From contig CAZBLE010000001.1 of NCBI GenBank assembly GCA_964492735.1, forward strand, positions 79,118 to 143,117: 64,000 nucleotides of DNA. Reading direction: 5' to 3'. Made by a program: the position numbers and the translations under genes. Of this stretch, positions 33,962 through 41,206 are shown piece by piece; the first letter of the stretch is position 1; each line of letters opens with the position of its first letter. Below the pieces are notes generated by a model. That model had not been told where the DNA came from, searched no databases, and saw only the letters and a program-made list of their open reading frames with translations. Origin of the DNA: CALKUP01 sp964492735 (lineage in GTDB: Bacteria; Patescibacteriota; Patescibacteriia; UBA9570; XYC2-FULL-38-9).

Positions 33962-34384
33962 TTATGATTTCTTTGGTTTTTTGACACCGTAACTAGAGCG
34001 AGATGCTGTTCGGCCTTCAACGCCTTGTGTGTCATAGACACCACGGACAATTCTGTATCGAACACCTGGAAGATCTGGAACGCGTCCACCTTTCAATAAA
34101 ACGATACTATGTTCTTGTAAGTTATGCCCTTCTCCTGGGATATAGGCAGTCACTTCCATTCCGTTACTCAAACGCACACGAGCAATTTTTCGGAGCGCGG
34201 AGTTTGGTTTACGAGGAGTTGTGGTTGTGACTTTTACGCACACACCACGTTTAAATGGAGCACCTTTTGGCAAGTCTGTACGACGACGCTTTAAGGCATT
34301 CGTTGTGAATTGGAGCGCTGGAGTTGGAGACTTTTTTGACTTTGTCTTCCGACCTTTGCGCACCAGTTGATTCATTGTAGGCAT
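33962..34384 (-). CDS. rpsL: Ribosomal protein uS12
   Basis: uS12 is at the decoding centre. The sequence starts MPTMNQLVRKGR and contains RGVCVKVTTTTPRKPNSALR, VRLSNGMEVTAYIPGEGHNL and LKGGRVPDLPGVRYRIVRGV. The key residues around PKKPNSALRK and GRVPDLPGVRY that affect streptomycin response are conserved except for TPRKPNSALR in place of TPKKPNSALR. I take the ATG at 34382-34384. The length is 141 aa. A perfect 9-bp inverted repeat lies 20 nt upstream of the start. Confidence 0.96.
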   Translation of the reverse strand: MPTMNQLVRKGRKTKSKKSPTPALQFTTNALKRRRTDLPKGAPFKRGVCVKVTTTTPRKPNSALRKIARVRLSNGMEVTAYIPGEGHNLQEHSIVLLKGGRVPDLPGVRYRIVRGVYDTQGVEGRTASRSSYGVKKPKKS

Positions 34385-34404
34385 TTGGTCAAAATTAAAT
34401 GATT

Positions 34405-34427
34405 CAACTGATTGCACGAATCAGTTG
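34405..34427 (-). promoter_or_regulatory. Perfect inverted repeat in the rpsL leader
   Basis: CAACTGATT and AATCAGTTG flank a 5-nt spacer. As RNA it would form a 9-bp hairpin just before the str operon start; as DNA it is a possible dimeric operator. Confidence 0.7.
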
Positions 34428-34568
34428 CGATAAATTAAATAGTTTTTTTCAGATGAAGACAGTCTCAGTTCATTGAATGTCTTCAAGCGAAAAAGTTGTT
34501 GTTACCGTGCGATTTCAGCCATGAAATCAACGCGATGGAACCGAAACGATTGTGCCATAGACGTGCTA

Positions 34569-34597
34569 TTGCGTCAAGTCTCAGGCAGCGGTATACT
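34569..34597 (+). promoter_or_regulatory. Promoter of the 34607-34867 gene, near-leaderless
   Basis: TTGCGT (34569-34574), a 17-nt spacer and TATACT (34592-34597) lie 9 nt before the ATG at 34607, so the transcript probably starts within a few bases of the start codon. Confidence 0.7.
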
Positions 34598-34606
34598 GCA
34601 CAGCAT

Positions 34607-34867
34607 ATGACTTCAGAAAGTTTTCCATTACTCCTATTTTTTATCGAGTGGGTACTCGGCGTTATTGGCTTTTTAGGCTTACTCGCAACAATCATTACTG
34701 CCTATTTTTATTACCGGACACGTCAATATCCAGCGAATGTAGTGCGTGATTACCAAAAAAAATTCCGCAAAGACATGCAATTTGGCCTTGTGACATTTAT
34801 TATTTGTGGGTGCTTGGTCGCACTATTATGGTCAATCCCAACCTTGCTCCAGTTGATGAGCAACTAA
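34607..34867 (+). CDS. Two-span membrane protein of unknown function, 86 aa
   Basis: The start MTSESFPLLLFF is set by the promoter just upstream. Two hydrophobic spans (LLFFIEWVLGVIGFLGLLATIITAYFYY and FGLVTFIICGCLVALLWSIP, quoted in part) are separated by a basic loop (RTRQYPANVVRDYQKKFRKD), which places the loop in the cytoplasm. No family is recognised. The 3' end overlaps the end of the convergent M50 protease gene by 4 nt. Confidence 0.7.
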   Translation: MTSESFPLLLFFIEWVLGVIGFLGLLATIITAYFYYRTRQYPANVVRDYQKKFRKDMQFGLVTFIICGCLVALLWSIPTLLQLMSN

Positions 34868-35490
34868 AAGATCACGTTTAGCACAGCTGAATACACCGCT
34901 TGAAAGAGTGTCGTGAGAATTCCCCCTCCAAAAATGATGAATGCAATGAGCAGGTAGGTTCCATAGGTTTCAAGAAATTGGACCACTTCTGGATATCGAT
35001 CGCCAATCAGTGAATATAAAACCTTTGACCCATCCAACGGTGGAATAGGAAAAAGATTAAAAATACCCAGTAATACATTGATTTCGATCAACAGTAAAAA
35101 GAAGCGAATCATCAGATTATCAGCTGGTAAATTGGTTGTTCGTACAACAATCGCCAGTGCAGTTCCGATAATAGTAACCACAATTGCATTTGAAATCGGC
35201 CCTGCAAGTGCCACAAACGCACTTCCCCACTTTTTGAATTTGAGGTTATAGGGATTAAATGGAGTTGGTTTTGCCCATCCAAATCCAGCAACAACGAGCA
35301 AGAAAAAACCAAGCCAGTCAATGTGCGCGAGTGGATTTAAGGTTAAACGACCTTCTAATTCAGCAGTTGGATCACCTTGCAGTTTTGCAATCAATCCATG
35401 AGAAAATTCGTGGATTGTCAGGGCAATGATAATTGCCACTACCCAAAGAAAAAAGAGTACTGGGTCAGAAAAAAGGGTTTGAATTAACAT
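34864..35490 (-). CDS. Site-2-protease-family (M50) membrane metalloprotease
   Basis: This family cleaves membrane-embedded substrates. The zinc motif HEFSH is in IIALTIHEFSHGLIAKLQGD and the third ligand Asp in FNLFPIPPLDGSKVLY, both typical of the M50 rhomboid-like group B. Four to six spans are present, and there is no PDZ domain. I take the ATG at 35488-35490, giving 208 aa; longer frames run into the divergent promoter of rpmB. The substrate is unknown. Confidence 0.92.
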   Translation of the reverse strand: MLIQTLFSDPVLFFLWVVAIIIALTIHEFSHGLIAKLQGDPTAELEGRLTLNPLAHIDWLGFFLLVVAGFGWAKPTPFNPYNLKFKKWGSAFVALAGPISNAIVVTIIGTALAIVVRTTNLPADNLMIRFFLLLIEINVLLGIFNLFPIPPLDGSKVLYSLIGDRYPEVVQFLETYGTYLLIAFIIFGGGILTTLFQAVYSAVLNVIF

Positions 35491-35494
35491 AAAA

Positions 35495-35523
35495 TTGACA
35501 GTTCGTAGATAAATTGATATAGT
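35495..35523 (+). promoter_or_regulatory. Promoter of rpmB
   Basis: TTGACA (35495-35500), a 17-nt spacer and TATAGT (35518-35523) form a near-consensus promoter, with a leader of about 30 nt before the ATG at 35561. It begins 5 nt from the divergent M50 protease start. Confidence 0.85.
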
Positions 35524-35560
35524 GCGGCGAGTTAATACAGTATATATACGTATCACCTCT

Positions 35561-35764
35561 ATGGCAAAAGTCTGTGAATTATGTGACCGCGGTTATTTGA
35601 AAGGCAACAGCCGATCACATTCCAACATTGCAACAATTAAACGCCAGCGCGTCAACTTGCAAAATGCAACAATCGCCGGCAAACGCGTTCGTGCATGCAC
35701 ACGTTGCATCCGCTCAGCAGCTCACGGAACAGCCGTTGAAGTAGTTGCAGAAGCAGCACAATAG
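35561..35764 (+). CDS. rpmB: Ribosomal protein bL28, zinc-binding form
   Basis: bL28 binds 23S rRNA near the E site. It starts MAKVCELCDRGYLKGNSRSH and has RQRVNLQNATIAGKRVRACT and two C-x-x-C pairs (CELC and CTRC) that should bind zinc. The length of 67 aa is normal. It stands alone between its promoter and a terminator. Confidence 0.95.
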   Translation: MAKVCELCDRGYLKGNSRSHSNIATIKRQRVNLQNATIAGKRVRACTRCIRSAAHGTAVEVVAEAAQ

Positions 35765-35776
35765 TCGCTTTCAAAA

Positions 35777-35808
35777 AAAGACCCTCTGTAAAACGATGGT
35801 CTTTTTTT
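35777..35808. terminator. Bidirectional terminator between rpmB and mutM
   Basis: AAAAAAGACC and GGTCTTTTTTT form the arms of a hairpin with a 14-nt loop, and A and T runs flank both sides. Confidence 0.8.
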
Positions 35809-36718
35809 ATACCTTTTGGCACTGTGGGCACACATGCGTCCCGCGGCCAGCAACACGCATTTTTTCGATTGGCGTTTTGCAGACTTGGCATGGCTCGCCT
35901 GTTCGGCCATAGACGCGTCGCTTCTCCCAATACTGTCCGAGCTTGCCGTCGACACGAAGGAATGAACTAAATGATGTGCCGCCAAGATCAATCGCTTTGT
36001 TGATTATTTTTCGAGCTGCTGTATAGATCGTGCGAAGTTCTTTTGCGTTCAGTGTTCCGACAACACGCGTTGGATGAATCTTCGCGAGATGCAGTGTATC
36101 ATCGACATAAATATTCCCAAGCCCTGACACCACGGATTGATTCAGTAATGCGGCTTTGATTGTTGTTCGTGCGCGGCGGCTGAGCTGCTGCGTGAAATAC
36201 TCAAATGTCGTGTCGGCGTCTTGAATTTCACGCGCGAGTTTCCGATCTGAAAAATAGGCATCAACGTTGTTTGGAGCATACAGCTCAACATATCCAAACC
36301 GACGCATGTCTTGAAAATACAGCGTCGATCTATCTGAAAACACAAATGCAACACGCGTGTGCGAATTCGGAAACTCTGGCCGCGCTGCGTCATCTGATTC
36401 CATTGTGTGTCCTCCAAGAAAATAGGCACTCCCCGCCTTGCTGTCACTACCCCGTTTTTTGAGGGCCGGTGCAAACAATAATTGACCAGTCATTTTCAAA
36501 TGAATAATAAAGGCGTAGTCGGTTTCAAGACGAAGCAAGAGCCATTTAGCTCGACGCTCAATACCAACAATTTTTTTACCGATAACAAACTGCGCAAGCT
36601 CCTTTGCAGTGCCTTTAAATTTTTTTGCATCATACACAACAACCTCGGAAATTGTTTTCCCGAGGATATGTGTGCGCAGGCCACGCGCGACGGTTTCAAT
36701 TTCTGGAAGTTCCGGCAT
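35807..36718 (-). CDS. mutM: Formamidopyrimidine-DNA glycosylase
   Basis: This base-excision enzyme removes oxidised purines such as 8-oxoguanine. It begins with the catalytic MPELPEIETVARGL, in which Pro2 is the nucleophile and Glu3 the acid. The H2TH region is in QSVVSGLGNIYVDDTLHLAKI, quoted in part, and the zinc finger at the C-terminus has CQVC ... CPQC with R-G-T-H. The length is 303 aa, slightly above the usual 270 because of an insertion around residues 88-110. It abuts the SOD gene with no spacing, giving an oxidative-damage pair. Confidence 0.95.
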   Translation of the reverse strand: MPELPEIETVARGLRTHILGKTISEVVVYDAKKFKGTAKELAQFVIGKKIVGIERRAKWLLLRLETDYAFIIHLKMTGQLLFAPALKKRGSDSKAGSAYFLGGHTMESDDAARPEFPNSHTRVAFVFSDRSTLYFQDMRRFGYVELYAPNNVDAYFSDRKLAREIQDADTTFEYFTQQLSRRARTTIKAALLNQSVVSGLGNIYVDDTLHLAKIHPTRVVGTLNAKELRTIYTAARKIINKAIDLGGTSFSSFLRVDGKLGQYWEKRRVYGRTGEPCQVCKTPIEKMRVAGRGTHVCPQCQKV

Positions 36719-37288
36719 TTATACAAAACGCTTTTCTGTTGCTTCCCAGTCAATAACCTTGAAAAATGCTGCGATATAATCTGCGCGGTTTACACCGTAA
36801 TCAAGCATGTAGGCGTGTTCGAATACATCAAGAACAAGCAATGGTTCTCCGCCGGCAAGATGTCCGACATCATGTTCGTTAATCCATGCGTTAAACAAAT
36901 CCCCGCTCACTGGATCACGATACAAAATCGTCCAACCAATGCCGCGCATTGCAGATGTCTTTTGAAAATCTTCTTGCCACGCTTCGAATGAACCCCACGT
37001 TTCAACAATTTTTGCGAGCAGCGCACTTCCCTCGGAAAGCGGCGTTTGCGATTTCGTCATGTTCGCAAAATACAATTCATGTAATCGCATGCCGTTAAAT
37101 TCCCACCCAAAACGACGTTTCAATTCAGCGTATTCTGGCGTTGTTTTGTCGAGCGTCTTAAACAAATCTGTTAATTTATTGGTGTTTGTGACGTAACCTT
37201 CGTAGAGCTTAAAATGGTTTTGCAATAGCTGGTCAGAAAAACCAGGGAGTCCTAAAAGGGCTGAAAAATCTTGTGGTGTGTATGCCAT
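36719..37288 (-). CDS. sod: Iron/manganese superoxide dismutase
   Basis: SOD converts superoxide to peroxide and oxygen. The metal ligands are expected at His25 (in NHFKLYEGYVTN), the His of MRLHELYFANM, and Asp and His in LDVFEHAYMLDYG. The usual D-x-W-E-H-A-Y is D-V-F-E-H-A-Y here, and the first helix lacks the second histidine common in the family (HFKLYEGY). The segment RGIGWTILYRDP and the IDW near the C-terminus are typical. The length of 189 aa is normal. It precedes mutM in the same operon. Confidence 0.9.
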   Translation of the reverse strand: MAYTPQDFSALLGLPGFSDQLLQNHFKLYEGYVTNTNKLTDLFKTLDKTTPEYAELKRRFGWEFNGMRLHELYFANMTKSQTPLSEGSALLAKIVETWGSFEAWQEDFQKTSAMRGIGWTILYRDPVSGDLFNAWINEHDVGHLAGGEPLLVLDVFEHAYMLDYGVNRADYIAAFFKVIDWEATEKRFV

Positions 37289-37341
37289 AACATAAGGGGT
37301 TAATGACCTCTAGCCTATCACGTTGAGCGAAAACCGCAACC

Positions 37342-38742
37342 CTATTTTTTTATAAAAACGAAATAGAATTGGTAGCTCGTCACAACAGTTCCAAGAACAA
37401 CGACACTCCAAAGCGGCAAAACACTCGACAAGGCCCACAAACCAACCAGACCATAAAACACCGTACAAAAACCAATGCCAATTTGTCGCCACAGAGCAGG
37501 CTGCGCCGCTCGTGGTAATTGCAAGTTCAGTTTTAGAAGCAGCGGTGGATAGAGCCACATTACCAGCGATGACAAACTCGCAGACAGCACCAGCAAGAAA
37601 TATGGTTGCTTAAAGTTTTCATTGAGAATTGATAATCCAAGAATCATGATGCCGAGCGCAATTGCAACGAGACTGACATGACTTGGTTGCACACGACGCG
37701 CAAGGGCCGGCGCATTCGTTTCAATGACACGATGGATCAAGCGTCCGATCGCATCCAAAATCGTCACATTTGCCATTACAAAAATAACAAATGTCGCGAG
37801 GCCAAATGCTACGCCCAGATACGGAATCTGGCCATTGAGTACAGCGATTTCTTTTTGCAACACACCAAATCCTTGCGCCGTTCCAATTGGTAACAGCAAT
37901 GTTCCTAAATATGACAAAACAAAAATAGTAAACAGATTTGCACAAAAGAATAAAAGAAAATGTTCACGATTCACCAACGAAAACCATTTTCGAAAATTAG
38001 AATGCGACTCTGATGCGCTCCAGTCAATTGCCGTACGGTCTGCTTCGGAAAGTGCTGCGGCTCCGTATTTTTTACTGGCAATCCACTCACTTTGAACGAG
38101 ATTTAATACACCAGCAACACCGCCATACGCCACTGCTCCCAAAAAATCAAACCGTGGCAACGTCATTGGCAAATAGCCAAATGAAACAACACCACGCAGA
38201 CCATGAGCCAGCGCGACAGCGTCAAAGTTCAACACAACTACCAGAAAAATAATTCCAAGCGCGAATACTAACCCAACACGCGAGACAGACTCCAAAATTT
38301 TGTAGGTATTTTTCATCACAAACACAATCGTGACTAAACACATCAACATGATTGTGAGTACTAATCCGGCATTACGTACTGCGGCCGGCGCGGCTTGCGG
38401 CAGAGCCAGTGTCGCCAAAATATTTCCAGCAGTCGACATCCATGCCGGCCACACAAGTGAGACGAGCACAGCAATCACAAACACAACGGATAACCACCGA
38501 ACACTTTGTGTGAGGTTTGCTTCTGTGCTTTTTCCAGTCACCAATGTATACCGCTCAATTTCAATGTTCACGATAAATTGTAGCGTTAAAATAATCAGCA
38601 GCGGCCACAAAATGCGCATACTGTAATTGGCGGTAAGGCTCGGCCACAAGAGCATCTCTCCCCCGTTCAAAGAGAGCGCAACAAAAACAATTGATGGACC
38701 AAGGAGTTGCAAGAGCGTTTTGGTTGGTTTTGGAAATATCAT
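37342..38742 (-). CDS. Nramp-related (LeuT-fold) transporter
   Basis: The protein has about 11-12 hydrophobic spans over 466 aa. The first span reads LLGPSIVFVALSLNGGEMLL, in the position where true Nramp metal transporters have D-P-G-N. The GGE form is known in Nramp-related proteins that do not carry the usual divalent metals. The pattern of spans and the segment RIGLVFALGIIF-like SRVGLVFALGIIFLVVVLNF fit the superfamily. The substrate cannot be given. It is on the same strand as SOD and mutM, 53 nt upstream of sod. Confidence 0.7.
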   Translation of the reverse strand: MIFPKPTKTLLQLLGPSIVFVALSLNGGEMLLWPSLTANYSMRILWPLLIILTLQFIVNIEIERYTLVTGKSTEANLTQSVRWLSVVFVIAVLVSLVWPAWMSTAGNILATLALPQAAPAAVRNAGLVLTIMLMCLVTIVFVMKNTYKILESVSRVGLVFALGIIFLVVVLNFDAVALAHGLRGVVSFGYLPMTLPRFDFLGAVAYGGVAGVLNLVQSEWIASKKYGAAALSEADRTAIDWSASESHSNFRKWFSLVNREHFLLFFCANLFTIFVLSYLGTLLLPIGTAQGFGVLQKEIAVLNGQIPYLGVAFGLATFVIFVMANVTILDAIGRLIHRVIETNAPALARRVQPSHVSLVAIALGIMILGLSILNENFKQPYFLLVLSASLSSLVMWLYPPLLLKLNLQLPRAAQPALWRQIGIGFCTVFYGLVGLWALSSVLPLWSVVVLGTVVTSYQFYFVFIKK

Positions 38743-38804
38743 TATGCTTACTATACTATAATTAGAAAAGAGAAGACACTGATATATTGAAAATCCTTAC
38801 TCTA

Positions 38805-39713
38805 TTATATGCCTGCAAATAGAGTACTCAACTGCTCGGCAACAGCACGTAAGGATCGACCGGTTGCTATTATCGCTCCTATGGCCGCTGCCTGTATCTG
38901 TATTTTTTTACGCAACGCCTCGTCTGTATTCTCTGAAACCCCCTCTTGTGCTGTGATGCATTTTTGTAAAATAGCAAAAATAATCCGAACATCTTCCTTG
39001 CCTTGGTCAGTGTTGCTTGCAATCTCCATGTGCGTACCTTTTCCAGCGGTTGAATAAAACAGAGAATCTATTCCAACAAAGCCCTCTCGTGACTCACCTT
39101 CAATGACGTCCATAAATTGACTATGCAGCTCATCAAGATATGCCAATTGTCTATAGACTTCTGGGTCCATAGTTTCGTCATCAAGATTTCTTCTTTCCGC
39201 AACCCCACTGTCTTGCAAGCGCCCTTCATCAAGCCGGTGCACAAAAGCATGACGCAATTCATGTCGTACAATTTGCTGTACCCACTCCGGTTGATATCTC
39301 TCATGCAAAAAATTCCACGTACTACTGATATCAATAAAACAGATATTGGCTTCCGGATCATACTGACCAGCCCGTCCATCTGCATCATGTCCTTCTACCT
39401 GACGTAGATCAGGACATCCCGCTGGCACAATTTCATTACCATTAAAAACAATCACTAACGCGCCTTCCACATTTTTAGCATCTATTACACCCTCCTTCGA
39501 GCGCCAGGCTGCGACAGTATCAGTAACCTCTGCTTCTACTGGATAGTGAATGGCACCGTGTTCATCTAAGGTGAGTAATTGAAGTTGCAATTCCATCTCT
39601 AAAAAGCGCAATTGGTCTTCACGCAAAAGATCACCAAATTCAACACCACCTACCTGCTCAATGCCTGTTACTTGCCGCACATCATTCGTGCGTCGTTGTA
39701 AAAATCTTTCCAT
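38805..39713 (-). CDS. Orphan protein with zincin-like HELRH motif, 302 aa
   Basis: I do not recognise the family. The middle carries WVQQIVRHELRHAFVHRLDE, an H-E-x-x-H zinc-protease signature in a helix, preceded by ANICFIDISSTWNFLHERY. A downstream Asp/Glu-rich helix (AYLDELHSQFMDVIEGESRE) could supply the third ligand. There is no signal peptide or membrane span, so it is probably cytoplasmic. The ATG at 39711-39713 is chosen, because an upstream in-frame GTG directly abuts a TATAGT -10 box. The terminator of the ncRNA candidate lies just upstream. Confidence 0.65.
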   Translation of the reverse strand: MERFLQRRTNDVRQVTGIEQVGGVEFGDLLREDQLRFLEMELQLQLLTLDEHGAIHYPVEAEVTDTVAAWRSKEGVIDAKNVEGALVIVFNGNEIVPAGCPDLRQVEGHDADGRAGQYDPEANICFIDISSTWNFLHERYQPEWVQQIVRHELRHAFVHRLDEGRLQDSGVAERRNLDDETMDPEVYRQLAYLDELHSQFMDVIEGESREGFVGIDSLFYSTAGKGTHMEIASNTDQGKEDVRIIFAILQKCITAQEGVSENTDEALRKKIQIQAAAIGAIIATGRSLRAVAEQLSTLFAGI

Positions 39714-39765
39714 GCTATTCAAGATACCAGAATAACAAGAGTGCTTCAATCTATGTGATTGCACT

Positions 39766-39796
39766 ATAAAAACGCAAAAGCTGCGTCATGCGCAGC
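39766..39796 (-). terminator. Terminator of the ncRNA candidate
   Basis: On the minus strand GCTGCG and CGCAGC flank a 5-nt loop and are followed by TTTTGCGTTTTT. The stem is 39780-39785 with 39791-39796. Confidence 0.85.
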
Positions 39797-40033
39797 CTAT
39801 ACTCCCATCACCCTCCGAACATCCAGGCTTCCTGAGTCAAAGTGGGCTGAATGGCACAAGGCCATATATTGCAATATTGATGTGATCAGCGCAGAAAATC
39901 CGCACTGAACAGTCTCTACTGCACATATTCACCGCATGAGAGCCGCAGTGCACACGCAACTAAAGGCATGTACACATTAAGCTCTAACAGGAAACTATTT
40001 TGTGAAGCTGGATGTTATCGAAAAGATCAAGGT
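39768..40033 (-). ncRNA. Structured RNA candidate, about 266 nt, family not recognised
   Basis: A consensus promoter and a Rho-independent terminator enclose this stretch, and no reading frame of useful length fits. The ends pair over a long distance: CTGGATGTT 40008-40016 with AACATCCAG 39818-39826, and CAGGAA 39988-39993 with TTCCTG 39829-39834. Inside are hairpins with 10-bp (39949-39958 with 39966-39975, two G-U pairs) and 8-bp (39887-39894 with 39900-39907) stems, and a smaller one at about 39852-39866. It does not show the conserved cores of RNase P, SRP, tmRNA or 6S RNA that I can recall. Its 3' flank runs into the zincin-like gene. Confidence 0.7.
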
Positions 40034-40039
40034 ACGGTC

Positions 40040-40068
40040 AGTATACCGCCGCGGCACTCACTGAGCAA
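40040..40068 (-). promoter_or_regulatory. Promoter of the ncRNA candidate
   Basis: On the minus strand TTGCTC (40063-40068), a 17-nt GC-rich spacer and TATACT (40040-40045) form a near-consensus promoter. It lies 42 nt past the end of the M20 peptidase gene. Confidence 0.8.
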
Positions 40069-40109
40069 CTCGTGTTCATGCACAGTTTAAGCACAGATGT
40101 TTTGGGATG

Positions 40110-41147
40110 CTATTGATTTTTTATTTGTTGCCGTGAATCAGCCAAAGCAATGTTCAAAACAATTTGTGCTAATTGCTGAAGATCTGAAACAGCAATCTGT
40201 TCATTAATTGTATGCATTCCTTGGACATTATTCGCAATATTGAGAGTTGGGATGCCTTTGCTATTAAAAATATTTGCATCAAAACATTCACTCGATTTTT
40301 GGGCTGTTGGTGTGATTCCAGTCGCTTGGATGCGTTGCATGGCTTCTTGAACGAATGCATCTTGCTCATCAAAAAGATAGCCGTCATTTTCGAGAACAAC
40401 ATCAACGGAACATTCGACATTTTTTTCGGAAACAGCGTCTTGAAATGCGGTTGTGATTTTTTCTGTCACTTCATCAAGCTCTGTTTTAAGAAAACTACGC
40501 ACTTCTCCAGAAATGACCGCCGTACCTGGAACGGTATTTCGCGCATGACCAACTTCAACAATGCCAATATTTGCAACCGTATTTTCTGAAATACGGCCGA
40601 GTTGAATTTTTGCGAGCGCTTCTTGAATCACCGGCAAGACAGAGCTTGCTTGCTCCGGGCGCGATGCATGGGCTGCTGTTCCTGTAAGTGTAATATCAAA
40701 ACGATTATAAAATGGTGAAGCTAAAATAATTGTTCCAAGTGCAAGGCCAGAATCAAACGTATACCCACGTGTTGCGTGTAATTTTGAAAAATCCAAACCT
40801 ACTGCTCCGTAATTTCCGGTTTCTTCAGAAGTGGTAAAAACAATTTCAAGCGTTGAGTGAGACAGTGCCTGTTCTTGCAATGTTTGCACAACTTCAAGAA
40901 TTGCTGCGACCGCTACTTTATTATCTGCGCCCAAGATTGTATCACCAGAACTTTTAATCATTCCATTTTCGACAATGGGCACGATATTTTTTCCTGGCTC
41001 AACCGTATCGATATGTGCGTTTAACAAAATCACTGGTTCTGCCGCGCGACCATTGCTTGCTGGCAGCGTTGCAATCACATTCCCGTGTTCATCGGCATGG
41101 GCCGCAAGATTCAATTGCTGTAAACGTGCTAGCAAATCCTTGGTCAT
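40110..41147 (-). CDS. M20-family peptidase (PepT/YgeY-like), N-terminus uncertain
   Basis: This zinc peptidase family hydrolyses small peptides. The metal-binding regions are VILLNAHIDTVEPGKN (the first His-x-Asp), SGDTILGADNKVAVAAILE (bridging Asp) and FTTSEETGNYGAVGLDF (Glu-Glu), with a final MHTINEQIAVSDL carrying a ligand His. The family's usual N-terminal I-D-S-P-S-G-N-E-Q is encoded just upstream (41148-41195) in the same frame, but no ATG, GTG or TTG precedes it before a TAG at 41196-41198. The true start may therefore use an unusual codon, or the gene has lost its 5' end. The length from the first ATG is 345 aa. Confidence 0.85.
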   Translation of the reverse strand: MTKDLLARLQQLNLAAHADEHGNVIATLPASNGRAAEPVILLNAHIDTVEPGKNIVPIVENGMIKSSGDTILGADNKVAVAAILEVVQTLQEQALSHSTLEIVFTTSEETGNYGAVGLDFSKLHATRGYTFDSGLALGTIILASPFYNRFDITLTGTAAHASRPEQASSVLPVIQEALAKIQLGRISENTVANIGIVEVGHARNTVPGTAVISGEVRSFLKTELDEVTEKITTAFQDAVSEKNVECSVDVVLENDGYLFDEQDAFVQEAMQRIQATGITPTAQKSSECFDANIFNSKGIPTLNIANNVQGMHTINEQIAVSDLQQLAQIVLNIALADSRQQIKNQ

Positions 41148-41206
41148 CGCCTGCTCATTTCCAGATGGACTGTCAATTTTTCCACTGATGTCAGTCTATG
41201 CACATT

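Noticed and set aside
39768..40033. 6S, SRP, tmRNA or RNase P RNA
   Set aside because: I looked for the SRP GGAA-loop region, the RNase P GGAAAGUCCGGGC core, the tRNA-like end of tmRNA and the single long bubble stem of 6S, and found none. A covariance search could still overturn this.
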